From the NCBI RefSeq assembly GCF_900155525.1, contig NZ_LT706942.1:129529-193528 (forward strand): a DNA stretch of 64,000 bases. Reading direction: 5' to 3'. Numbering within the stretch: the stretch's first letter is position 1; the number at the start of each line of letters is the position of its first letter. Of this stretch, positions 54,869 to 61,690 are shown one piece after another. The notes below the pieces were generated by a model that saw nothing but the letters and a program-made list of their open reading frames with translations, was not told the origin of the DNA and searched no databases. Made by a program: the position numbers and the translations under genes. This DNA comes from Mailhella massiliensis (GTDB lineage Bacteria; Desulfobacterota; Desulfovibrionia; Desulfovibrionales; Desulfovibrionaceae).

Positions 54869-55213
54869 TTAAATATAAAAGATGACAATGGCAGCGAGAC
54901 AAATGGCCGAAAAGAACGTGTGTGCACAACGGTCATAACGCATGGCTATTCTGCGCCAATCCTTGAGTCGGCCAAACATGATTTCTATCTTGTGCCGCTG
55001 CTTATAAACCTCCTTGTCATAGACCACCGGAGTTTTTCGGCTGTGTCTGCCAGGAATGCACGGCGTGATTCCTTTACGGGACAAGGCATGACGAAACCAG
55101 TCGGCATCATAGCCTCTATCCGCCAGAAGCTCCCCGGCCTGCGGCAGAGTATCAAGCAGGACAGCAGCGCCTTTGTAATCGCTCACCTGACCGCCGGACA
55201 GATGGAAGGCCAA
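54869..55213 (-). CDS. IS5-family transposase, second frame (orfB), copy 1
   Basis: This is the C-terminal part of a DDE transposase. It contains LADRGYDADWFRHAL (second aspartate region) and KIEIMFGRLKDWRRIAMRYDR (the catalytic glutamate in the Y-R-E-like segment). No good start codon exists at its beginning, and its open frame extends upstream to overlap the end of orfA. It is therefore most likely made by -1 frameshifting at the A-rich site CACAAAAGG near the orfA end. It appears intact. Confidence 0.85.
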   Translation of the reverse strand: MAFHLSGGQVSDYKGAAVLLDTLPQAGELLADRGYDADWFRHALSRKGITPCIPGRHSRKTPVVYDKEVYKQRHKIEIMFGRLKDWRRIAMRYDRCAHTFFSAICLAAIVIFYI

Positions 55214-55254
55214 CGGTTGACCGAAGGCATTGCAGACAGCGTGGAGTTTTGAAT

Positions 55255-55623
55255 TCAGGCCGCCTTTTGTGCGTCCGATACATCGGGAAAGGCCCCTTTT
55301 TTCAGCAAACTTGCTGCTGTCCTGTGTGCCTTGAGATGTGTGGCATCAATCATCAAGCGTGTTGTGGAGCCGTTTTGCTCAACAAGCTCCGCAAAAATCC
55401 TGTTAAAGACACCCAATCGGCTCCAGCGGATAAAACGATTGTAGAGAGTTTTGTATGGTCCATACTCGCGCGGAGCATCTTTCCATTGCAGGCCGTGCTT
55501 GATGACATAGATAATACCGCTGATGACACGTCTGTCATCGACTCTCGGAATGCCATGGGAACGTGGAAAGTAGCGTTTGATACGAGCAATCTGTTCATGA
55601 GAAAGATAAAAAAGTTCCTTCAT
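55255..55623 (-). CDS. IS5-family transposase, first frame (orfA), copy 1
   Basis: The 122-residue first frame begins MKELFYLSHEQIARIKRYFP and has the DUF4096-type domain of IS5/IS427 elements (GIIYVIKHGLQWKDAPREYGP, YNRFIRWSRLGVF). The first catalytic aspartate is in LMIDATHLKAHRTA. The frame ends at TGA just after the A-rich slip site. It is identical to copy 2 except for one residue (Ile for Val in RRVISG). Confidence 0.9.
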   Translation of the reverse strand: MKELFYLSHEQIARIKRYFPRSHGIPRVDDRRVISGIIYVIKHGLQWKDAPREYGPYKTLYNRFIRWSRLGVFNRIFAELVEQNGSTTRLMIDATHLKAHRTAASLLKKGAFPDVSDAQKAA

Positions 55624-55686
55624 GGCATCCTCCCTATGCCGACAATAAGAACTTCTTATCCTTTTGGCAAGTAATGAGTCCTGAGC

Positions 55687-55887
55687 CTAGCAACATATGG
55701 ATATGGTCGGGACAAGATTCCGCTTCTACTATGTTTACCCCCCCCTCCATTCACATAATTTCCGCAATATTTCTCCAATGGACCTTTTCTTCTCACCATA
55801 GAAAACCTGTCGATGATATTTTGGTGCAAAGACTATGTGATATTTGCAGTTCCATTTCGTATGCGCTAACTTCTTTGTGTCACCCAT
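55687..55887 (-). pseudogene. IS200-type tnpA (Y1 transposase), truncated by IS5 copy 1
   Basis: On the minus strand ATG at 55887, preceded by AAAGGAGG, opens 67 codons: MGDTKKLAHTKWNCKYHIVF, APKYHRQVFYGEKK and so on. It ends in CPDHIHMLL, which holds the HUH histidine pair of Y1 transposases. The reading is then cut exactly at the CTAG where IS5 copy 1 begins. About half of the usual 130-150 residues, including the catalytic tyrosine, are missing. The expected continuation is not found on the other side of copy 1. It is non-functional as it stands. Confidence 0.85.
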
Positions 55888-55994
55888 TGTGACCTCCTTT
55901 TGATTTGCTTATGGGCGCAGTTGCCAGACCGCACCTCTTTCTTAACAAATCAAAAGGAGTGTTTATAACTTACGCATAACTATAAGTTTTCGGG

Positions 55995-56052
55995 AACCCC
56001 CAGCCTAGCTGGGGGGCTTTTAACCAATCAAACCGCCCCTTGAAGGGGCGGT
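55995..56052. repeat. Two hairpins at the junction of the IS200 and tnpB elements
   Basis: CCCCCAGC-CTA-GCTGGGGG, followed by GCTTTT on the plus strand (55996-56020), looks like the terminator hairpin commonly found at the left end of IS200 elements. ACCGCCCCTT/AAGGGGCGGT lies at 56031-56052. Together they mark the left end of the tnpA element and the right side of the tnpB element. Confidence 0.55.
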
Positions 56053-56095
56053 CCTAACTGTCTCTTCATATTATATGATTAAATCAAACAACCGT

Positions 56096-56147
56096 TTGAC
56101 ATCCTCCCCGGCCTGAAGGTCGGAGAGTCCTATCGGTAGCGTCCTAT
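56096..56147 (-). ncRNA. Candidate omega-RNA 3' end of the TnpB element
   Basis: Directly after the tnpB stop, the minus strand has a stem CTCTCCGACC-TTCA-GGCCGGGGAG and then GATGTCAA, ending at 56096. In TnpB systems the guide RNA scaffold overlaps the tnpB 3' end and stops at the element's right end. The next 16-20 bases outside (56095 downward, ACGGTTGTTTGATTTAATCA) would be the guide. The position is inferred from element architecture. Confidence 0.4.
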
Positions 56148-57380
56148 TCAGGCCGCCCCACAGGTGGGTTCCTGATTCAACGCGGGCGCTTGAGCCCTTC
56201 CCGATCCACAGGCTGCCACGGCCTGCCCGGCCGCCAGTATATTCAATGCCGCATTGTGGTCGGCGTTACTCTCGAAACCGCAGGCCGTACATCTGAAATC
56301 AGCCTGAGTTCTTCTGCTGCGCGCATCTGTATGCCCGCATCTGCTGCATCTCTGGCTGGTGTGCTGCGGCGGTACGGCTATCAGTCTTCCGCCCAGCCAT
56401 TTCAGCTTGTAGTCGAGCTGCCTGCGGAACTCAAACCACCCTTGGTCAAGAATGGAGAGATTCCTGCGGGCTGTCGCCCAAACATTATGTCCGGGAGCCT
56501 CGATGGTTCCGGCAGCTGCACGCGTCATATTTCTCACATGAAGATCTTCAACTATCACGACAGCGTGGTTCTTGCTGATCGTGGTAGAAGTCTTGTGCAG
56601 AAAGTTATGACGCACGTTGGCTATTTTCCGGTGCAGGTGCTGGACTCTGGCTTTCCTCTTCTGCCAGTTGGCGGAAAACCTGGTTCGTTTGGCAAGCTTC
56701 CGCTGGAGTTTCACCAGCTTCTTCTCATACCTTCTGAAGCTGTTCAGAGGCTTAATACAAGTGCTATCGGACAGGGTGGCAAAATTGACCACTCCCATGT
56801 CTACGCCTATGGCTGTTACCGAAGGATGAATCGGATCATCAACTTCACGCTCGGTCTGAATGGACACATACCACTTGCCCGCCGAATAGGACACCGTGGC
56901 CTGTTTGGGCTTGCCTTCCATCTTTCGGCTGTTTCGGTAGCTCACCCAGCCGATTTTCGGAAGATATATGCGGCTGTTGGGTTCATCCAGCTTGAAACCA
57001 CGCGTTCTGGAAGAATCCTCCAGTCTTCCGCCTTGAGGAAAGCGGAATGAGTCGTGAACACCTTTTTTCTTGAATTTTGGGAAGGTGGCTCTTCTGGAGA
57101 AAAAATTCCGATATGCCCGATCAAGATCCATCAGAGTCTGCTGAAGAATCTGGGCGTTAATTTCTTTAAGAAAAGAAGTTTCTTCTTCCTGCTTCCAGTC
57201 ACGAAGATGAACACACAGGTTTGAATAGCCAAGACGTCTGCCTGTTTCCTCATAGGCTTCTTTTTCAAGAGCAAGCGCTTTATTCCAAACGAAACGGCAG
57301 CCCCCGGCAAACCTTCTCATGAGGCTCTTCTGGGCTGCTTTCGTCTTCAGTTGGAATTTATACGCTTGTAGTCTTTTCAT
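56148..57380 (-). CDS. tnpB: RNA-guided TnpB endonuclease
   Basis: TnpB is the transposon-encoded RuvC nuclease related to Cas12. The 410-residue protein is full length. It has an N-terminal helix-turn-helix segment (MKRLQAYKFQLKTKAAQ). The RuvC residues are all there: Asp in AIGVDMGVVNFATL, Glu in VVIVEDLHVRNM, and Asp in FESNADHNAALNIL. The zinc ribbon CSRCGHTDARSRRTQADFRC-x-x-C lies before the last motif. It appears able to cut. The protein probably helps keep the element in place by cutting the empty donor site. A candidate guide RNA end lies after the stop codon. Confidence 0.93.
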   Translation of the reverse strand: MKRLQAYKFQLKTKAAQKSLMRRFAGGCRFVWNKALALEKEAYEETGRRLGYSNLCVHLRDWKQEEETSFLKEINAQILQQTLMDLDRAYRNFFSRRATFPKFKKKGVHDSFRFPQGGRLEDSSRTRGFKLDEPNSRIYLPKIGWVSYRNSRKMEGKPKQATVSYSAGKWYVSIQTEREVDDPIHPSVTAIGVDMGVVNFATLSDSTCIKPLNSFRRYEKKLVKLQRKLAKRTRFSANWQKRKARVQHLHRKIANVRHNFLHKTSTTISKNHAVVIVEDLHVRNMTRAAAGTIEAPGHNVWATARRNLSILDQGWFEFRRQLDYKLKWLGGRLIAVPPQHTSQRCSRCGHTDARSRRTQADFRCTACGFESNADHNAALNILAAGQAVAACGSGRAQAPALNQEPTCGAA

Positions 57381-57430
57381 GAGAACATCATACGATATTT
57401 CTCAGGGAATTAAAAGATGAAATTCCAGTC

Positions 57431-57486
57431 AAGGTGCGCCTTATATCCTCCCCCTGAAGGGAGAGGTTTTACGGCGCGCTGGATAA
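57431..57486. repeat. 55 bp palindromic repeat, copy 1 (left end of the tnpB element)
   Basis: Outer GTGCGCC and GGCGCGC arms surround an inner CCTCCCCCT/AGGGAGAGG stem. The sequence is the reverse complement of the repeat at 62436-62495 with a few differences. Its place 50 bp before tnpB fits an IS605-type left end. Confidence 0.75.
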
Positions 57487-57538
57487 AATTATTGAATTAA
57501 CCTTCAACACTTAAAATGTGATTTTTCGTCCAATCTGA

Positions 57539-57769
57539 TTACGCTACTGCACCAATATCGGTGTCGGACTTGAAATTCCTGTCATCATGGTGGTCATCAG
57601 CATGCACCTTGCCTTCCTTACGCCTGCTGCCAGCTTCAGCGCCGCACTGCTGCATGGCAATGAGTGGGCCAGCACCAAGAGCATCTGGAAGTCTTCACCA
57701 ATAGTCATTGTGCTTTCCTGGATACTGTTGAGCGTAGTTATTGCAGGTATGGGTATGTTCATGTTCTAA
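57539..57769 (+). pseudogene. C-terminal fragment of a DASS/SLC13-like transporter
   Basis: An open frame after the TGA at 57536 reads about 76 residues: YCTNIGVGLEIPVIMVVISM, then HLAFLTPAASFSAALLHGNE and two hydrophobic stretches ending in GMGMFMF. The TPAASxxAALLHGN segment resembles the last third of sodium-coupled anion permeases. Everything before it is missing. The frame begins 52 bp after the palindrome, so insertion of the tnpB element or loss between repeats truncated it. A terminator follows at 57804. Confidence 0.65.
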
Positions 57770-57803
57770 CACAACAGATTCCTTGATAAAATTATGACTA
57801 TGA

Positions 57804-57840
57804 AAAGAGCCTGGGAGTCCCCGAGCTCTTTTCTTTTTTC
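57804..57840 (+). terminator. Terminator behind the transporter fragment
   Basis: GAAAAGAG (57804-57811) pairs with CTCTTTTC (57828-57835), with further GC pairing inside, followed by TTTTT. It isolates the ridA operon from upstream transcription. Confidence 0.8.
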
Positions 57841-57862
57841 TCTTCTGAGGGCGGATCCTGTC

Positions 57863-57899
57863 TTGACAATATGTGAGGATAGTCTAAAATGTCGACATT
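57863..57899 (+). promoter_or_regulatory. Promoter and palindromic operator candidate of the ridA operon
   Basis: TTGACA (57863-57868) and TAAAAT (57885-57890) are 16 bp apart. A perfect 12 bp palindrome AATGTCGACATT (57888-57899) overlaps the -10 box and the start point, a usual place for a repressor site. The GntR-family regulator encoded at 61691 is a candidate binder. Confidence 0.65.
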
Positions 57900-57945
57900 C
57901 GATTGTGAAAAAGTTTTTTAACCTGCAAATCAAAAGGATGGGAAC

Positions 57946-58326
57946 ATGGACATCAAAGTCATTTCCACTGACATGGCCCCGGCCGCGATTGGACCTTACT
58001 CACAGGGAACTCGCGCCGGAAACATGGCATTCTTTTCCGGTCAGCTGGGTATTGATCCTGCCACCGGAAAGCTTGCGGAAGGAGGCGTAAAAGCCCAGGC
58101 AGAGCAGTCTTTGAAGAATATCAAGGCTCTTCTCGAATCCATCGGCGCTACTCCTGCAAACATCGTCAAGACTACCATTTATCTTGTCGATATAGCCGAT
58201 TTTACCGTAGTGAATGAAGTATATGCCAAATTCTTCGATGGAGTTTATCCTGCGCGCTCCTGTGTCGCTGTTCACCAGCTGCCGATGAACGGACAAGTGG
58301 AGATCGAAGTAACGGTTGCCTGTTAG
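57946..58326 (+). CDS. ridA: RidA-family enamine/imine deaminase
   Basis: RidA hydrolyses 2-aminoacrylate and related enamines, which form when PLP lyases eliminate from cysteine, serine or cysteate. The 126-residue protein has the full family pattern: PAAIGPYSQGTRAGNMAFFSGQLG, KNIKALLESIGATPANIVKTTIYL, and the substrate-binding arginine in YPARSCVAVHQLP, ending in EIEVTVAC. AAGGATGGG precedes the ATG. It is the first gene of the operon, upstream of a transporter, a racemase and a PLP lyase. A RidA here makes sense because the lyase reaction yields aminoacrylate. Confidence 0.95.
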   Translation: MDIKVISTDMAPAAIGPYSQGTRAGNMAFFSGQLGIDPATGKLAEGGVKAQAEQSLKNIKALLESIGATPANIVKTTIYLVDIADFTVVNEVYAKFFDGVYPARSCVAVHQLPMNGQVEIEVTVAC

Positions 58327-58497
58327 ATTTTAAAGTGGCAAAGGCTGTCTGAACGTTATTCAACTCACAAGGTATAACGAACAAATTTCGTCAATGATGT
58401 ATCCAAGGAGCTGTGTATGGCAAAAAAAGGATAGTAACCAAGTAATATGAGCGAAATTACGAAGTACATCCCATAAACAATGTGTAACGGGTAAAGT

Positions 58498-59715
58498 ATG
58501 AAAAAATTTAGTGATACGACATGGGTTATGATAGGCATGCTTGGTGGCCTGGCCGGTGGGCTGCTGCTCGGTCCTACCATGGGAGAAATCAAATTTATCG
58601 GTGATATTTTCCTGCGCCTTATTCAGATGTCCATCTCCGTTCTGCTTGCCGGGGCGGTTATTGAAGCAGTGGGTGCTTTGAAGTCACAGGACCTTGGAGT
58701 CCTTGGCGGAAAAACGCTCTTGGTGTTCTTCATCACGACAATTATTGCCTCCATCAGTGGCTTGGTGATGGTGAACATCCTTCAGCCTGGCATCGGTATT
58801 CCCGCCATCGCTGGCATGGAATACAAAGGTGGTTCAGAAGTTATGAGCTGGGGAGCAGCTATCACCGAGTTCTTCCCCAAAAATATTGTAGAGAGTATGG
58901 CTAAGGGCTCCACTGTACAGATCATTGCCTTCTCCATGGTCTGCGGTGTTGCGCTCAGCTTGGCCAATACTACCGAAGAAGGTGGACGTGCACTTGAGAT
59001 GGTTCGCAGTGTCAACACCATTATCCTTGGCATGATGCACCTTATTCTCAAAGTTGCTCCTATCGGTGTCTTTGCTTTGCTTGGCTGGGTTACGGGTGTC
59101 GTCGGTATTGCTGTTGTTCTCCCTCTGCTCAAGTTCCTTTTGGCCCTTTTCATCGCCGCCATAGTTACTTATCTGTGCATGCTGTTTTGTGTATGCACAT
59201 ATGCCCGAATTTCACCCTTCACGTTTACCCGTAAGCTCTACCGTATGGGTATGATTGCCTTCAGTACGACTTCCAGCGCAGTGGCCCTTGCTGTGGAAAT
59301 GGAAGACTGTGAAAAACGCTATGGTGTGGACCCCAGAGTGACCCGTCTGGTTCTTCCCCTCGGCATGACGTTGAGCAGCGCCGGTCTCGCTCTGTATTTG
59401 GCTGTTGCCTGCGTCACCATGTTCCAGTTCTTTAATCTTGACGCATCGTTAGCCACCCAGTTCCGTGTTGTGGTTATGTCTACTCTGGCCACCCTTGGTA
59501 CGGCCAGTGTGCCCGGTGGTGCGCTTGTATCCCTTGCCATCGTATTCCCCACCGTAGGTATCCCGCTCGAAGGTATCGCTATATTGGCTGGTGTTGACCG
59601 CTTCTCCGATATGATTCGTACTCCCATGAACGTTTTCTGCGACGTAGTTGCTGCTGTAGCCGTCGCGTCCAGCTCTCATCTGCTCGATAAGGAAACATTC
59701 AAAAACGTTGCATAG
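58498..59715 (+). CDS. SLC1/DAACS-family cation:dicarboxylate or amino-acid symporter
   Basis: The 405-residue membrane protein has the GltP/SLC1 layout of about eight helices with two re-entrant hairpins. The first hairpin shows STTSSAVALAVEM, and the second a glycine-rich segment at TLGTASVPGGALVSLAI. The usual NMDGT motif in helix 7 is replaced: the sequence there is PLGMTLSSAGLALY. That motif binds sodium and substrate in GltPh, so coupling or substrate must differ. Location in the operon suggests an aspartate-like sulfur amino acid as cargo, which is inference. The 170 bp between ridA and this gene hold no clear promoter. Confidence 0.88.
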   Translation: MKKFSDTTWVMIGMLGGLAGGLLLGPTMGEIKFIGDIFLRLIQMSISVLLAGAVIEAVGALKSQDLGVLGGKTLLVFFITTIIASISGLVMVNILQPGIGIPAIAGMEYKGGSEVMSWGAAITEFFPKNIVESMAKGSTVQIIAFSMVCGVALSLANTTEEGGRALEMVRSVNTIILGMMHLILKVAPIGVFALLGWVTGVVGIAVVLPLLKFLLALFIAAIVTYLCMLFCVCTYARISPFTFTRKLYRMGMIAFSTTSSAVALAVEMEDCEKRYGVDPRVTRLVLPLGMTLSSAGLALYLAVACVTMFQFFNLDASLATQFRVVVMSTLATLGTASVPGGALVSLAIVFPTVGIPLEGIAILAGVDRFSDMIRTPMNVFCDVVAAVAVASSSHLLDKETFKNVA

Positions 59716-59739
59716 CTTTACAGCATTAAGGAAAACATT

Positions 59740-60537
59740 GTGATTCAGCGTGTTGCTCATCATGAAATGATACCATTACCTATAGGCATCGTCGGCGGTC
59801 TCGGTCCGTATGCCGGGTATGACCTCCTCAGAAAAATATTCCGCTGGACGGAAGCGAGTACTGATCAGGAACATCTGCCGATTATGCTCCATTCCTTCCC
59901 TGGATGGATCCCGGAACGTCCCGCCTATCTGTTGGGGCAGAAGAAGGAAAATCCCGGGGAGGACATAGGTGACATCATGGTTCAGCTCGCCAGAAACGGT
60001 GCCCGTGTCATAGGTATGCCCTGCAACACGGCGCACAGCCCTCGTATTCTCGATGTGGCGCTGGAGCGCCTGCGGGAAACCGGACTTGATGTGACCTTTG
60101 TGTCCATCATCGAAAGCGCGGTGAAGCATGTGAGCTCGATGTGCCCCAACGGAGGCCGCATAGGCCTTATGGGTACCGTGGCCACGCTGCAGACCCGCCT
60201 GTATCAGGATGCTTTGGAAAAGGCCGGACTTGAGCCCGTGCTCCCCGATGACGAAGACTGCGCTCTTGTGCAACGTGCCATCAGCGATCCCGAATTCGGC
60301 GTCAAGGCTTTTTCCGACCCTGTTTCCCCGAAGGCACGCCAGATTCTTCTCGATACGGCCCGGCGTCTCGTGGAAAAGAAACAGGTCTCCGCCATACTCC
60401 TGGGCTGCACGGAAATTCCCGTAGCGGTCACGGAGTCCGTACTGTGGGACACTCCCGTCGTAGACGCCACCAGCGTTCTCGCCCGGGAACTGATCCGGGC
60501 CAGTTGCCCGGAAAGACTAAAAAACAACATGAACTAA
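59740..60537 (+). CDS. Aspartate/glutamate racemase-family protein
   Basis: The 265-residue protein has the two-cysteine Asp/Glu racemase fold. IGIVGGLGPYAGYDLLRKI leads to the first catalytic cysteine in IGMPCNTAHSPR. The second is in AILLGCTEIPVAV. Both are present, so cofactor-free racemisation is expected. The start is GTG at 59740 with AAGGA seven bases before it. The next ATG (59767) has no ribosome site. The gene is 24 bp after the symporter and 22 bp before the PLP lyase. A racemase acting on aspartate or its sulfonate analogue cysteate would let the lyase use either enantiomer. The substrate is not proved by sequence. Confidence 0.87.
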   Translation: MIQRVAHHEMIPLPIGIVGGLGPYAGYDLLRKIFRWTEASTDQEHLPIMLHSFPGWIPERPAYLLGQKKENPGEDIGDIMVQLARNGARVIGMPCNTAHSPRILDVALERLRETGLDVTFVSIIESAVKHVSSMCPNGGRIGLMGTVATLQTRLYQDALEKAGLEPVLPDDEDCALVQRAISDPEFGVKAFSDPVSPKARQILLDTARRLVEKKQVSAILLGCTEIPVAVTESVLWDTPVVDATSVLARELIRASCPERLKNNMN

Positions 60538-60559
60538 GAGATTTCAAAAGGAGTTTACT

Positions 60560-61561
60560 ATGAATCTCGCCAAATTCCCCCGTCGCGGATATGTCAAGGA
60601 AGCCACTCCTATTGAATACCTTGCCAACTTCTCCAAGGCTCTTGGCGGCAAGGTGAATATCTACATGAAGCGTGATGATCTGCTTCCCGGCTGCGCCGGC
60701 GGCAACAAGACCCGTAAGCTGGACTTCTCCATTGCCGACGCTCTGGCTCAGGGCGCTGACACCATCATCACCTGTGGCGCCGTGCAGTCCAACCACTGCC
60801 GTCTGACCCTCGCCTGGGCCGTGCATGAAGGGCTCGACTGTCATCTGGTGCTCGAAGAGCGCGTGCCCGGCAGCTACAACCCCGAAGCTTCCGGCAACAA
60901 CTTCCTTTATCATCTGCTCGGCGTGAAGAGCATCACCGTTGTTCCCGGCGGATCTCCTATGATGGAGGAAATGGAAAAGGTGGCCGAAAAGCTCCGCGCT
61001 GAAGGCAGGAAGCCCTACATCGTGCCCGGCGGCGCCTCCAACAAGATCGGCGCCCTCGGCTATGTTTCCTGCGCTCAGGAAATCATGCAGCAGATGTTCG
61101 AAATGGGCCTGAACTTCGACCATGTCATCGTGCCCAGCGGCAGTGCCGGTACCCATGCGGGCATGATTGCCGGATTCTACGGCAACAACATGGATATCCC
61201 CATGTCCGGCATCGACGTGAGCCGCCCCGGCGACGTGCAGCAGGGCATCGTGCATAAGCTCGCTCAGGAAACTCTCGACTACATCGGTGCCGGCGTGCAG
61301 CTTCCGAAGGAAAAAGTTGTCTGCTACGGCGACTACTATCAGCCCGGTTATTCCAGACCCAACCCCGGCATGGTCGAAGCCGTGAAGCTGGTTGCCCAGA
61401 CGGAAGCCATCCTGCTTGACCCCGTGTACAGCGGCAAGGCCATGGCCGGTCTCATTGACCTCGTGCGCAAGGGGCACTTCGCCGAAGGTTCCAACGTGCT
61501 GTTCCTGCACACCGGCGGATCTCCGGCTCTGTATGCCTATCTGCCTACTTTCATGAACTAG
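60560..61561 (+). CDS. PLP lyase: D-cysteine desulfhydrase or L-cysteate sulfo-lyase
   Basis: The 333-residue protein belongs to the ACC deaminase/D-cysteine desulfhydrase group of fold-II PLP enzymes. The PLP lysine is in GGNKTRKLDF, with CGAVQSNHCRLT after it. Phosphate-binding PSGSAGTHAG and the C-terminal LDPVYSGKAMAGLIDL also fit. Both DcyD (D-cysteine to pyruvate, H2S and NH3) and CuyA (L-cysteate to pyruvate, sulfite and NH3) have this pattern. The FPRRGY start, GNKTRKLDF, LEERVPGSY and PEASGNN segments look to me closer to CuyA than to enteric DcyD. That judgement rests on memory and needs an alignment. AAAGGAG precedes the ATG. Confidence 0.85.
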   Translation: MNLAKFPRRGYVKEATPIEYLANFSKALGGKVNIYMKRDDLLPGCAGGNKTRKLDFSIADALAQGADTIITCGAVQSNHCRLTLAWAVHEGLDCHLVLEERVPGSYNPEASGNNFLYHLLGVKSITVVPGGSPMMEEMEKVAEKLRAEGRKPYIVPGGASNKIGALGYVSCAQEIMQQMFEMGLNFDHVIVPSGSAGTHAGMIAGFYGNNMDIPMSGIDVSRPGDVQQGIVHKLAQETLDYIGAGVQLPKEKVVCYGDYYQPGYSRPNPGMVEAVKLVAQTEAILLDPVYSGKAMAGLIDLVRKGHFAEGSNVLFLHTGGSPALYAYLPTFMN

Positions 61562-61579
61562 TTTAGCAAAATCTTTTTC

Positions 61580-61614
61580 CAACGCCCCCGGTATCTACGA
61601 TATCGGGGGCGTTG
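61580..61614 (+). terminator. Terminator of the ridA-lyase operon
   Basis: CAACGCCCCCG (61580-61590) pairs with CGGGGGCGTTG (61604-61614). It lies 19 bp past the lyase stop. A T tract is weak on the plus strand. Confidence 0.75.
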
Positions 61615-61690
61615 CCGTTCTACAGAGCTTGATTTTGGCATTCTCGATAGATAGAATACGAACTTCAAAACTTCCATCATCGAGCTTGCT

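Larger units (their letters stand above)
54857..55686 (-). mobile_element. IS5-family insertion sequence, copy 1 (complete, 830 bp)
   Basis: The element is bounded by inverted ends GTTTAGGACTCATTA (left) and GCTCAGGACTCATTA (right, reverse strand), with two differences. CTAG flanks both sides (54853-54856 and 55687-55690). This fits the YTAR target of the IS5 group and may be a 4 bp target duplication. Inside are two overlapping transposase frames on the minus strand. A second copy begins at 63352 in the opposite orientation. The right boundary cuts an IS200-type tnpA gene. Confidence 0.88.
56055..57486 (-). mobile_element. IS605-type (IS1341-like) element carrying only tnpB
   Basis: The element holds an intact tnpB on the minus strand. 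A palindromic end lies upstream of the gene (57431-57486), and a hairpin-containing end follows it (56096-56147). No tnpA belongs to it. The truncated tnpA nearby lies outside its right end. The exact ends are approximate, because IS605 elements make no target duplication. The right boundary lies next to the broken transporter gene at 57539, so the insertion may have cut that gene. Confidence 0.7.

Noticed and set aside
55995..56052. Short palindromes near tnpB considered as a CRISPR array
   Set aside because: There are only two different hairpins, with no repeated unit or regular spacers and no cas genes. They fit IS200/IS605 ends.
57544..57762. 72-codon minus-strand frame over the transporter fragment
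   Set aside because: The plus-strand reading has a clear membrane-permease pattern. The minus frame does not.
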